From Oscillibacter sp. (GTDB lineage: Bacteria > Bacillota > Clostridia > Oscillospirales > Oscillospiraceae): a stretch of 39,598 nucleotides of DNA. The stretch's first letter is position 1; every line of letters begins with the position of its first letter. Shown one piece after another: positions 1 through 8,977 of the stretch. The notes beneath the pieces are model-generated. The model had not been told where the DNA came from. It saw nothing but the letters and a program-made list of their open reading frames with translations, and ran no database searches. Where the stretch lies: NCBI GenBank assembly GCA_022801815.1, contig JAAWTB010000002.1, forward strand, positions 1-39,598, read 5' to 3'. The position numbers and the translations under genes are program-made.

Positions 1-122
1 GCAAAGTCTTTATCTGTTTCTCCTCCAATAATGAATTGATCGTCAGGATATTTTTCAGAAAGTCTTTTTCGGACCTCTTGGGCAAGTTTTTTGTCATCCC
101 AAATGATAAAAGTATTTGCCAC
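1..122 (-). CDS. Hypothetical protein, N-terminal part only (VANTFIIWDDKKLAQEVRKRLSEKYPDDQFIIGGETDKDF...), runs off left edge
   Basis: Open minus-strand frame from a GTG at 122 to the window edge; AGGAGG Shine-Dalgarno just upstream (aataaataggaggcggtaacGTG). Absent from the ORF track because it is partial. Confidence 0.6.
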   Translation of the reverse strand, partial: MANTFIIWDDKKLAQEVRKRLSEKYPDDQFIIGGETDKDF

Positions 123-319
123 GTTACCGCCTCCTATTTATTCGAAAAAGCAAGATGCCTGCAATTTTGATTATATAGTGTATTGCAGCAAAATGAAAGT
201 CTGCAATATAAATCTATTTGGTCTTTAGCAAAGTCCTTTACGCTGGATATTTTCTGAAACAATCAGTAAGTTACCACGATTAAAAATTCCGTGCATTACT
301 CTGGAAAGAAGAGCGCCTC

Positions 320-705
320 ATGGATGATAGAAAATCTGCAGGTTACAGCGCCATGCTCGCAGCATTGAATACGCTGATGGCGGTAAGTCTGTCACAGATG
401 AATCTATATTGCGCCATTGGCCAGCAGGTTAGCGCCAGGCCGGAAAAAGGCGCCGCCGCTGCTGCTGCGGAGTATCTATACGGTATGTACCCTGACGTCT
501 CCGGCTTCTCTCCCCGGAATCTGCGCCGGATGCGGGAGATCTTCCGGACATACGAAAGTTCCCCAGAGATGCTAGCCCAAGCCACGGCCATCGGCTGGAC
601 ACAGAACACGGTCATTCTGAAGGCAAAGCTGACACTCCGGGAGCGGGCATGGCACATCCGGGCGGTCCAGCAGTTTGGATGGTCCAAGCTGGAGTTTCAA
701 CGAAA
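320..705 (+). pseudogene. Truncated DUF1016_N (YhcG-type) fragment
   Basis: Frame 2 translation ...YLYGMYPDVSGFSPRNLRRMREIFRTYESSPEM...WHIRAVQQFGWSKLEFQRNIAAG resembles the DUF1016 N-terminal domain (FSPRNLRYMRxF motif); no downstream nuclease domain follows. Right boundary approximate. Confidence 0.55.
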
Positions 706-900
706 CATCGCCGCTGGCGCGGGCACTGAAGGCTGTGCTCGCTCAGCAAATCGACAAGTTGACGGCGGCAGGCGTGACAGATTTCTATACCGGGATGGCA
801 CTCGGCGTTGACACTTGGGCGGCTATGGACGTCCTTGACCTGCGGGAGAGAAACACGGAGATAAAACTTCATTGCATTTTGCCCTGCGAGGGGCGGGACG
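700..900 (+). pseudogene. SLOG-family (DUF1273/YpsA-like) internal fragment
   Basis: Frame 3 translation SPLARALKAVLAQQIDKLTAAGVTDFYTGMALGVDTWAAMDVLDLRERNTEIKLHCILPCEG shows the GMALGVD and C-x-LPCEG signatures; the N-terminal FTGHRP part and an intact C-terminus are missing. Confidence 0.6.
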
Positions 901-1051
901 CTGCATGGTCATCTACAGCGCAGCTGTGCCCCCGTGCCTCCTGTGCGGATGTGCAGGAATAAGCAGCCAACGGGAGCGGCAAAAGTCACGCCGAAGGCGT
1001 GTTCGACCGATCGTGAACACATCCGCAAGAGTAAATCAACACGAGTCCCAG

Positions 1052-1080
1052 TTGACATTTTCCCTCCCATGTCCCATAAT
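1052..1080 (+). promoter_or_regulatory. Sigma70-type promoter upstream of coaW (TTGACA-N17-CATAAT)
   Basis: TTGACA 1052-1057, CATAAT 1075-1080, 17-bp spacer. Confidence 0.65.
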
Positions 1081-1137
1081 GAAAGGGATATTATGCCCGC
1101 CCCCTCCCGGAACGGGGGCGTCACGGGAGGACGCGCT

Positions 1138-1977
1138 ATGAAGACCATTCTTGGCATTGACATCGGCGGAACCACCACGAAAATTGTGGGTCTGGACCAT
1201 ACCGGGACTCTCCTCTCTACCCTTCGGGTCCAGGCGGAGGACCCCCTCACCAGCCTTTACGGAGCCTTCGGCAGTTATCTTTCGGGAACCAAGCTGACCT
1301 TGGCGGACGTGAGCCGGGTGGTCCTCACCGGCGTGGGGGCCTCCTATGTGGAGGGGGACATCTACGGTCTGCCCACCTGCACGGTGGACGAATTTTCCGC
1401 CAGCGGCACAGGGGCTCTATCCATGTCCGGGCAGGAGCGGGCGGTGGTGGCCACCATGGGCACCGGCACCGCCTTCCTCTTCGCGGAGCGGGGCAGGGGC
1501 GTCCGGCACCTCTGCGGCAGCGGCATCGGCGGCGGCACATTGGGGGGCCTGTGCCGGAAGCTGGTGGACATGGAGCGCTTTGGTCAGATCAAGAAGCTGG
1601 CCGAACAAGGAGACCTGGGAAAGGTGGACCTGATGATCCGGGATATCACGCCGGACCCCGCTTCCACCCTGGACCCCACCCTCACCGCCGCCAACTTCGG
1701 CAACCTCTCGGAGGACGCCGCCCCCGCGGATCTGGCCGCCGGAGCGGTGAACCTGGTGCTTCAGGCCATCGGTACCATGACGGTGCTGGCCTGCCGGTGC
1801 TGCGGCGCGGACACCGTGGTCCTTACCGGCTCCGTCACCACGCTTTCCCAGGCGAAACCCAACTTTGAAAATTTCCAGCGGCTTTACGGCATCCGCTACA
1901 TCATCCCGGAACGGGCCACCTTTGCCACGGCCATCGGCGCGGGGCTGTACAGTTTGGAGCAGAAGGCGGTGACGTGA
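1138..1977 (+). CDS. coaW: Type II pantothenate kinase
   Basis: MKTILGIDIGGTTTKIVGL..., VATMGTGTAF, GSGIGGGTLGGL ASKHA motifs; start chosen downstream of the promoter rather than at 934. Confidence 0.85.
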   Translation: MKTILGIDIGGTTTKIVGLDHTGTLLSTLRVQAEDPLTSLYGAFGSYLSGTKLTLADVSRVVLTGVGASYVEGDIYGLPTCTVDEFSASGTGALSMSGQERAVVATMGTGTAFLFAERGRGVRHLCGSGIGGGTLGGLCRKLVDMERFGQIKKLAEQGDLGKVDLMIRDITPDPASTLDPTLTAANFGNLSEDAAPADLAAGAVNLVLQAIGTMTVLACRCCGADTVVLTGSVTTLSQAKPNFENFQRLYGIRYIIPERATFATAIGAGLYSLEQKAVT

Positions 1978-2369
1978 TGGACCTGGAAGCCCTGCGCCTT
2001 GCCGAGGCGTTCTTCGCCCGGAAGCCGGAGGCTCTGCCCTCCGTCCGGGCCTTTCTTCTGGGGGCGCTGGAGCGCTGGCCCGAATCGGAAATCGTCACCC
2101 AAGCGTCCCAGGTGGGTCTTCGGGACCCCCGGCCTTACTGCGCCCTGACCGCGCCGGGGAAGCGCGTCAAGGGCCGGGCGGTTCCCGGAGCGCTGCTGTC
2201 GCTGTTCCTTCCCCGGCCCCTGGAGGCGGAGGAGCTGATTCTGGCGGTGGAGGCGTATCCCGGGCGCTTTACCAACCATTTGATCCTTCCGGCGGATCCG
2301 GCGGATTTCTCCGGCGATCTCTGGGGCTGGACTGCCGAAGCCCAGCGTTTCCGCTGCGGAAAAGCCTGA
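1974..2369 (+). CDS. Hypothetical protein, possibly DUF5655-like, overlapping coaW stop
   Basis: GTG/ATG start overlapping the coaW stop; C-terminal pattern YPGRFTNHLILPADPADFSGDLWGWTAEA resembles DUF5655 endings from memory. Confidence 0.6.
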   Translation: MMDLEALRLAEAFFARKPEALPSVRAFLLGALERWPESEIVTQASQVGLRDPRPYCALTAPGKRVKGRAVPGALLSLFLPRPLEAEELILAVEAYPGRFTNHLILPADPADFSGDLWGWTAEAQRFRCGKA

Positions 2370-2460
2370 GACAGCCCTTGCAAAATCCAGCGAAGCGGGG
2401 TAACATAAAGACAAACATTTCCGGGCGGACCACCCGGCAGACAAACAGGAGATCTTAGTC

Positions 2461-3372
2461 ATGAAACTCTCTTTGGTGATTATGGCGGCGGGCCTGGGCT
2501 CCCGCTATGGCGGAAATAAGCAGGTGGACAGCATCGGCCCCCATGGGGAAATTTTGATGGAGTACTCCATCCACGACGCCCTCCGGGCGGGCTTCGGCAA
2601 GGTGGTCTTCATCATCAAGCCGGAGATGCGGGAAATGGTGGAGGGTCGCTGCGGCTATCTCCGCCGCCGGACCGCTCTGGACGGCACCCCCGTAGAGGTG
2701 GAATACGCCTTTCAAGACTTTTCCTCCATCCCCGCTTTCTACTCCATTCCGCAGGGACGGACCCGGCCCTTCGGCACCGTTCATGCCCTGCTTTGCGCTG
2801 CGGAAACGGTGCGGGAACCCTGCTGCGTCATCAATGCCGACGATTTTTACGGCTTCGACGCCTACCGCCAGATGGCGCAGGCGCTGCACCGCCTCCCGGC
2901 GGAGGGCCACGCCGCCATGGTGGGCTATCTTCTAAAAAACACCGCCAGTCTTCACGGCACGGTGACCCGGGGACTGTGCGCCGGGCGGGAGGGGTTCCTG
3001 ACCAGCGTTCAGGAGACCCGGAACATCCAGCTCTACTCCGACGGGACCCTCCGGGACCTGGGGACGGGCCGGAGTCTGGACCCGGACTCGGTGGTGTCCA
3101 TGAACTTCTGGGGCTTCATGCCCTCCGTCTTCTCCGTCCTCCGGCGGGACTTTGAAGAGTTCCTCCGCGCCGCCGGGGACGCCCCCGGGGCCGAGCGGCT
3201 TCTGCCTGAGATGGTGGACGAGCAGATCCGGCGGGGCCTGTTAAAGGTCTCCCTCCTCTCCTCCGCCGGGCAGTGGTTCGGCATGACCTATCGGGAGGAT
3301 CGGACAGCTGTGGCCCAGGCCCTACGGCGGCTCCACGAGAGCGGGGAATACCCCGAACGTCTCCGGGGCTGA
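2461..3372 (+). CDS. NTP-transferase family protein (nucleotidyltransferase)
   Basis: N-terminal MKLSLVIMAAGLGSRYGGNKQ and internal CCVINADDFYG motif of the NTP_transferase fold. Confidence 0.75.
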   Translation: MKLSLVIMAAGLGSRYGGNKQVDSIGPHGEILMEYSIHDALRAGFGKVVFIIKPEMREMVEGRCGYLRRRTALDGTPVEVEYAFQDFSSIPAFYSIPQGRTRPFGTVHALLCAAETVREPCCVINADDFYGFDAYRQMAQALHRLPAEGHAAMVGYLLKNTASLHGTVTRGLCAGREGFLTSVQETRNIQLYSDGTLRDLGTGRSLDPDSVVSMNFWGFMPSVFSVLRRDFEEFLRAAGDAPGAERLLPEMVDEQIRRGLLKVSLLSSAGQWFGMTYREDRTAVAQALRRLHESGEYPERLRG

Positions 3373-3545
3373 ATCCGGCATAGGGCCGGGCGGCCCTGCA
3401 TACGCTGGATAGGATTGGAAACCCGGAGACATTTTGTCACCAAAATTTTAACAAATTGTTTCGACTTTTTTCGACGGTTTTCGCGTATAATAAAAATGAG
3501 AACCGCCCATGGCGGGATGACAATAGATGGGGAAGGGATTTACCT

Positions 3546-4424
3546 ATGGGGGTAACAGGAAAGAACGTACGTAAGCGCCGCCTGCCGGGCGCTGCGGCGG
3601 CCCTGGCCGCAGCCGCGTTGCTGCTGACCACCGGCGCATCCGGCGGCACGGCGGTCAGCTCTCCGCTGGCGGAGGCAGCGGAGCCGGTGCTTTATAAAAC
3701 GGCCCACGCCGCCGTGAAGTACGGGACGAAGACGGACGGACAGTCCAAGGCCCTTCCGGAGGAGTCTGGGGAGGCGGAGCCTCTGCCCTGCCCCCTGCCG
3801 GAGACGGAGGCAGTGGAGGATACATATTTCGACAGCGCCGTCTTCCTGGGGGACTCCCGGACAGAGGGTCTGGCTCTTTACAGCGGCCTGAAGACCGGGC
3901 GCTTTTACACCGCTGTGGGCGCCACGGTGGAGTCTGTGTTCTCCAAGAAAAACTTTGAAACCGAAGGCGGCGAAAAGGTCCCCCTGCTGGATGCGGCGGC
4001 GGCCCAGGAATGCGACAAGGTTTACATCATGCTGGGCATCAACGAGCTGGGCTGGAGCAAGAGCAAAACTTTTCACGACCAGTACGCCAAGCTCATTGAC
4101 CGGGTCCGGGAGGACCACCCGGAGGCGAAGATTGTCCTCCAGTCCATCCCCCCTGTCAGCGCCATGCAGGAGGCCAAGAAAACCTACGTCAACAACGCCC
4201 GCATCTCCGGCTATAACGAAATCATCCGGGCACTGGCAGAGGAAAAGCAGTGCTATTTTCTGGATGTGGCCGCCTGCCTCACCGGAGAGGACGGACTGCT
4301 TCCCAAGGATCTCAACTTTGACGGCATCCACCTGAATCCCGCCGGGTGCAAAATCTGGCTGAACTATCTGCGGACCCACAGCCTGGAGGAGGAGGCCATC
4401 ACCGCCGCCATGAAGAAGGACTGA
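3546..4424 (+). CDS. Secreted/membrane-anchored SGNH/GDSL-type hydrolase
   Basis: N-terminal hydrophobic segment (AAAALAAAALLLTTGA), then AVFLGDSRTEGL, VYIMLGINELGW and DGIHLNPAG blocks typical of SGNH hydrolases; RBS-like ggggaaggga before the ATG. Confidence 0.75.
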   Translation: MGVTGKNVRKRRLPGAAAALAAAALLLTTGASGGTAVSSPLAEAAEPVLYKTAHAAVKYGTKTDGQSKALPEESGEAEPLPCPLPETEAVEDTYFDSAVFLGDSRTEGLALYSGLKTGRFYTAVGATVESVFSKKNFETEGGEKVPLLDAAAAQECDKVYIMLGINELGWSKSKTFHDQYAKLIDRVREDHPEAKIVLQSIPPVSAMQEAKKTYVNNARISGYNEIIRALAEEKQCYFLDVAACLTGEDGLLPKDLNFDGIHLNPAGCKIWLNYLRTHSLEEEAITAAMKKD

Positions 4425-4443
4425 AGGGCTCCATACACGTCAA

Positions 4444-4478
4444 AAAGGCAGAGACGGTTCGTCTCTGCCTTTTTTTGG
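4444..4478 (+). terminator. Rho-independent terminator
   Basis: AAAGGCAGAGAC...GTCTCTGCCTTTTTTT hairpin. Confidence 0.85.
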
Positions 4479-4498
4479 TGGAAATGCCGGTCCTCGGG

Positions 4499-5845
4499 TC
4501 ACACCATGGCCTGGGCCCGGCTCCGCAGACGCTCCGGGGCGGAGCGCTCCGCTCCGGAACGGCGGGGCGTTTCCTCCGGCCGCTGCGCCGCCTGTTCCGC
4601 CAAACGCTCCCGGGCCACCGCCAGCATCAGCTTGATGCGGTTTTCCTGGTTCACCCGGGTGGCGCTGGGGTCGTAGTCAATGGGGGTAATGTTCGCCTGC
4701 GGGTACAGCTCCCGGATTTTGTTGATCATACCCTTGCCGCAGATGTGGTTGGGCAGGCAACCGAAGGGCTGGGCGCAGACGATGTTCTCATACCCCGACC
4801 GGACCAGCTCGATCATCTCGGCGGTGAGGAGCCAGCCCTCTCCCATCTTGTCCCCCGTGCTGATGATGCCTTCGGTGAGCTTAATCAGCTCCCGGAAGGG
4901 CAGGGGCGCGTGGTAGCCGTTGTCCTTCAGGACCTTAATCACCACGTTCTCCATACCCTCGATGTATTTCAGCACCAAATCGGACATGTGCTTTTCCAGG
5001 AAGGTGCCGCCATAGAGACGGGCAGTCTCCGAGGGGTTGTAGGCGCAGTACTGCACAAAGCCCATCAGCCCCGGCAGGTTCACCTCGCAGTCCTGAGAGG
5101 CCAAAAACCGCTCCAGGTCGTTGTTTCCCAGGGGGGAGTACTTTACATAGATTTCCCCCACCACGCCCACCTTCACCTTGGGGACCCGGCGGACGGGGAC
5201 AGCGGCAAACTCCCGGGCAATGACGGGCATAGCGGCCTTCATCTCCCGGTTGGTCCAGCCCTTGTCCTCCCGTGCCCAGCCGCAGATGGTATCCAGCCAC
5301 TTCTCCTGCAAGCGGGCGGCGTCTCCCCGGCGGACCTCATAGGGCTCCGTCTGCGCCTTCAAGGCGGCCAGCAGATCGCCGTAGTAGATGACCGCCAGCA
5401 GCCGCCGCAGGAAGGGGACGGTCATGGGGAAACCGGAATCCTTTTCCAGCCCGGAGAAGTTCAGGCTGACCACCGGCACCTGGGGATAGCCCGCCTTCAC
5501 CAGGGCTTTGCGGAGCAGGTGGATATAGTTGGAGGCCCGGCAGCCGCCGCCGGTCTGGGTGATGATGAGGGCGGTGTGGTCCAGGTCATACTTCCCGGAG
5601 GCCAGGGCGTCCAGAAACTGGCCGATGACCAGCAGGGCGGGATAGCAGGTGTCGTTATGTACGTACTTGAGTCCCAGCTCGCTGACCTGGCTTCCGCAGT
5701 TTTCCAGCAGTTCGCAGGTATAGCCCGCCTGTTCCATGACGGCCGCCAGGATGCGGAACTGCACCGGGGCCATGTTGGGGATGAGGATCTTGTGGGTCTT
5801 TTTCATCTCCGGCGTAAATTTGGGATACTGTAAGGCTTCCATCAT
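4499..5845 (-). CDS. 2-hydroxyacyl-CoA dehydratase-related protein (acyl-CoA dehydratase activase-related)
   Basis: Translation MMEALQYPKFTPEMKKTHKILIPNMAPVQFRILAAVMEQAGY...ITQTGGGCRASNYI...CAQPFGCLPNHICGKGM; Cys-rich motifs of COG3580/3581-like proteins. Adjacent to its activator partner. Confidence 0.75.
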   Translation of the reverse strand: MMEALQYPKFTPEMKKTHKILIPNMAPVQFRILAAVMEQAGYTCELLENCGSQVSELGLKYVHNDTCYPALLVIGQFLDALASGKYDLDHTALIITQTGGGCRASNYIHLLRKALVKAGYPQVPVVSLNFSGLEKDSGFPMTVPFLRRLLAVIYYGDLLAALKAQTEPYEVRRGDAARLQEKWLDTICGWAREDKGWTNREMKAAMPVIAREFAAVPVRRVPKVKVGVVGEIYVKYSPLGNNDLERFLASQDCEVNLPGLMGFVQYCAYNPSETARLYGGTFLEKHMSDLVLKYIEGMENVVIKVLKDNGYHAPLPFRELIKLTEGIISTGDKMGEGWLLTAEMIELVRSGYENIVCAQPFGCLPNHICGKGMINKIRELYPQANITPIDYDPSATRVNQENRIKLMLAVARERLAEQAAQRPEETPRRSGAERSAPERLRSRAQAMV

Positions 5846-5849
5846 GGTC

Positions 5850-8759
5850 TCACTCCTGTTCATCCAGGGCGGCGAAGAGGCTCCGCAGGCGGATGCGCAC
5901 CGCGCCCAGGTTGGTAATCTCGTCAATTTTCAGCTCCGTATACAGCTTTCCGCCATCCTGCAAAATGGCCTGGGTCTCGTCGGTGGTGATGGCGTCCACG
6001 CCGCAGCCGAAGCTGACCAGCTGCACCAGGTCACAGTCCCGGTGCTCCACACAGTACTTGGCGGCGGCGTAGAGCCGGGAGTGGTAGGTCCACTGGTTCA
6101 GCACCGTGGTGGGGAATTTGTCCACCAGGCCGGAAACGGAGTCCTCCGTCACCACCGCCGCGCCGAAGCGGGTAATGAGGGTGTCGATGCCGTGGTTGAC
6201 CTCCGGGTCCACGTGGTAGGGCCGCCCTGCCAGAATGACAATCCGCCGTCCCTCGGCCCGGGCCTGGTCCATGATGCGGGCCCCTTCCCTGCGGACCTTG
6301 GCCATGTAGTGGGCATACTCGGCGTAGGCCGCGTCCCCGGCATCTCGGACCTCCGCCTTGGAGAGATCCGGGAAGTGCCGGCGGAGGATATTGTGGATTT
6401 TCTTGGTGAAGTCCTTGGGCCGGTGGAGGCCCACGTAGTCATAGATAAATTTCGTGTCCTTGATTTCCGGGCAGTTCCCGGCAATGACCTCCGGGTAGTA
6501 GGCCACCACGGGGCAGTTGTAGTGGTTGTCCCCCAGGCCCTCGTCCAGGTTGTAGGTCATGCAGGGATAAAAAACGGCGTCCAGGCCCAGCTTGGAGAGG
6601 AACTGGATGTGCCCGTGGGCCAGCTTGGCCGGGAAGCAGGCGGTGTCGCTGGGAATGGTGGCCTGGCCCTTGAGATAGAGATCCCGGCTGGAAAGGGGGC
6701 TGTGGTACACGGCAAAGCCCAGTTTTGTAAAGAAAGTGTGCCAGAAGGGCAGCAACTCCCACATATTGAGGCACAGGGGAATCCCGATCTTCCCCCGCTT
6801 TCCTGGAACGGGCTTGTAGCCCAGGATCAGCTTCCGCTTATAGGCGTACAGGTTCCGCTCGCCGCTGTCGGCCTTTCCGGTGACAGGGCGGTCGCAGCGG
6901 TTGCCGCTGATGAAGGTATCTCCCCCCGCGAAGGTGTTGACGGTGAGCTGGCAGTTGTTGCCGCAGAGGCCGCACACCCGGCTCTCCGTCTCCTGGGTGA
7001 AGTTCGCCAGGGCCTCCCGGCTCAAAAGGGCGCTCACCTTCCCCGGAACGGACTTGCTCCGGCCGTAAAGAGCCGCGCCGAAGGCCCCCATGAGCCCGGC
7101 GATATCCGGGCGGATAACCTCCACCCCCATCTCCTTTTCAAAGGCCCGGAGCACCGCCTCGTTGTAGAAGGTGCCCCCCTGGACCACCACGTTCCTGCCC
7201 AGCTCCTCGGGGCTGGCGGCCCGGATGACCTTGTAAATGGCGTTTTTCACCACGGAAATGGAGAGGCCCGCCGAGATGTTCTCCACGCTGGCCCCGTCCT
7301 TCTGGGCCTGCTTCACGCTGGAGTTCATGAAGACGGTGCAGCGGCTTCCCAGGTCCACGGGCCGGTCCGCGAAGAGGCCCAATTGGGCAAAGCCCTTCAC
7401 GTCGTGGCCCAGGGCCTGGGCGAAGGTCTGGAGGAAGCTGCCGCAGCCGGAGGAACAGGCTTCATTTAAAAAGATGTTGCTGATGGCCCCGTCCTCGATT
7501 TTAAAGCACTTCATATCCTGCCCGCCGATGTCGATGATGAAATCCACATTGGGCAGGAAGTGCCTTGCGGCGGTGAAATGGGCCACGGTTTCCACCACGC
7601 CGTAGTCGCCGTGGAAAGCGTTTTTCGCCAGTTCCTCGCCGTAGCCGGTGGTGGTGACGGAGGCCACCTGCAAGGCCGGATGCTCGTCGTAAAGCCGCTG
7701 GAGCACGCCCCGGATCAGGGGCACGGGATTGCCAAGATTAGGCCGATAGTCCGTAAACAGCAGCCGGGCCTCCTGGTCGATGACCGCCACCTTGACGGTG
7801 GTGGACCCGGAGTCGATGCCGATGTGGACCGGGGCGGCGTAGTCCGGGCCGAAGGGGGCCCGGGCAACCTTCGCCCTGGCGTGGCGGGCCTGGAAGGCCG
7901 CGTATTCCTCCCGGGTCTCAAACAGCGGCGGCTGGCTCCGGTAAGTCTCGGAGGCCCCCCGCTCCCGGAGGCGGTCCGCCAGCGCGATTAAATCGAAGCT
8001 TTGGTCGGCATAGAACGCCGCGCCCAGGGCCACGAACAGAAGGCTGTTCTCCGGGCAGGTCCCGGCGACGCCTAAGGTTTTGTCAAAGCTCTCCCGGAGG
8101 CATTTGGAGAAGGTCAGCGGCCCGCCGAGATACAGGACGTTTCCCTTGATGGGCCGCCCCTGGGCCAGGCCCGCGATGGTCTGGTTCACCACCGCCTGAT
8201 AGATGCTGGCGGCGATGTCCGCGGCCCGCGCCCCCTGGTTGATGAGGGGCTGCACGTCGCTTTTGGCGAAAACGCCGCAGCGGGAGGCAATGGTGTAGGC
8301 CTTTTCCGCCGTCTGTGCGGCCAGATCCATCTCGTCGGCGGTCATTTTCAGCAAGGTCGCCATCTGGTCGATGAACGCCCCGGTGCCCCCGGCGCAGGAG
8401 CCGTTCATGCGGACCTCCATGCCGCCGGTGAGGAAGAGGATCTTCGCGTCCTCGCCCCCCAGCTCTATTACCACATCGGTGCCCGGGACCAGCCTCCCCG
8501 CGGCCACCCGGGTGGCGAAGACCTCCTGAACGAAGGGCACGCCCACGCTTTCCGCCATGCCCATTCCGGCGGAGCCGGAAATGGCCAGCTCCGCCCTTCC
8601 GGACGGGACATACTGCCCGGCCACCCGGCGCAGCAGCTCCTCGGACTTCTCCAAAATATGGCTGAAGTGCCGCTCGTAGGTACTGTATACGATGTTGTCC
8701 GCACCATCCAGCACCACGCATTTGATGGTGGTGGACCCCACGTCAAGGCCAATCTTCAA
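5850..8759 (-). CDS. Acyl-CoA dehydratase activase with two tandem BadF/BcrA-type ATPase domains plus DUF2229-like C-terminal part
   Basis: Two ASKHA signatures (LKIGLDVGSTTIKCVVLDG; HIGIDSGSTTVKVAVID), two Cys motifs (NGSCAGGTGAFIDQMA; NEACSSGCGSFLQTF), C-terminal CGLCGNNCQL and PSDTACFPAKLAHGHI. TTG start at 8759 preceded by AAAGGAGG; the ORF track extends to 8816. Confidence 0.8.
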   Translation of the reverse strand: MKIGLDVGSTTIKCVVLDGADNIVYSTYERHFSHILEKSEELLRRVAGQYVPSGRAELAISGSAGMGMAESVGVPFVQEVFATRVAAGRLVPGTDVVIELGGEDAKILFLTGGMEVRMNGSCAGGTGAFIDQMATLLKMTADEMDLAAQTAEKAYTIASRCGVFAKSDVQPLINQGARAADIAASIYQAVVNQTIAGLAQGRPIKGNVLYLGGPLTFSKCLRESFDKTLGVAGTCPENSLLFVALGAAFYADQSFDLIALADRLRERGASETYRSQPPLFETREEYAAFQARHARAKVARAPFGPDYAAPVHIGIDSGSTTVKVAVIDQEARLLFTDYRPNLGNPVPLIRGVLQRLYDEHPALQVASVTTTGYGEELAKNAFHGDYGVVETVAHFTAARHFLPNVDFIIDIGGQDMKCFKIEDGAISNIFLNEACSSGCGSFLQTFAQALGHDVKGFAQLGLFADRPVDLGSRCTVFMNSSVKQAQKDGASVENISAGLSISVVKNAIYKVIRAASPEELGRNVVVQGGTFYNEAVLRAFEKEMGVEVIRPDIAGLMGAFGAALYGRSKSVPGKVSALLSREALANFTQETESRVCGLCGNNCQLTVNTFAGGDTFISGNRCDRPVTGKADSGERNLYAYKRKLILGYKPVPGKRGKIGIPLCLNMWELLPFWHTFFTKLGFAVYHSPLSSRDLYLKGQATIPSDTACFPAKLAHGHIQFLSKLGLDAVFYPCMTYNLDEGLGDNHYNCPVVAYYPEVIAGNCPEIKDTKFIYDYVGLHRPKDFTKKIHNILRRHFPDLSKAEVRDAGDAAYAEYAHYMAKVRREGARIMDQARAEGRRIVILAGRPYHVDPEVNHGIDTLITRFGAAVVTEDSVSGLVDKFPTTVLNQWTYHSRLYAAAKYCVEHRDCDLVQLVSFGCGVDAITTDETQAILQDGGKLYTELKIDEITNLGAVRIRLRSLFAALDEQE

Positions 8760-8833
8760 GCCGCGCTCCTCCTTTAGGCAAACGATTACCCGCCGTTTAC
8801 CCGGCAGGAACCGCAAAGTATCATATCGTTGGT

Positions 8834-8862
8834 ATCATACACGCTTTCGACGGGATTTTCAA
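8834..8862 (-). promoter_or_regulatory. Promoter of activase operon (TTGAAA-N17-TATGAT, minus strand)
   Basis: Minus-strand -35 at 8857-8862 and -10 at 8834-8839. Confidence 0.55.
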
Positions 8863-8922
8863 TCGTCAAAACTTTGAAAAACTGTAAAGAACCCGTTAAA
8901 AATGGCCTGTCCCCAGGGGGAC

Positions 8923-8951
8923 TTGCCTATTCCCGGGGGACGTGCTATACT
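8923..8951 (+). promoter_or_regulatory. queH promoter (TTGCCT-N17-TATACT)
   Basis: -35 8923-8928, -10 8946-8951, 17-bp spacer. Confidence 0.55.
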
Positions 8952-8977
8952 GATCTTATTCCATTGAGAAGCGAGGC

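Noticed and set aside
4346-5833. 495-aa plus-strand ORF
   Set aside because: Antisense to the dehydratase-related gene and spans a terminator hairpin.
5736-7469. 577-aa plus-strand ORF
   Set aside because: Antisense to the activase gene with clear motifs; no recognisable domain on this strand.
8890-8977. PreQ1 riboswitch upstream of queH
   Set aside because: Looked for a preQ1-like stem plus A-rich tail; only a short GTCCCC/GGGGAC hairpin overlapping the promoter region was found.
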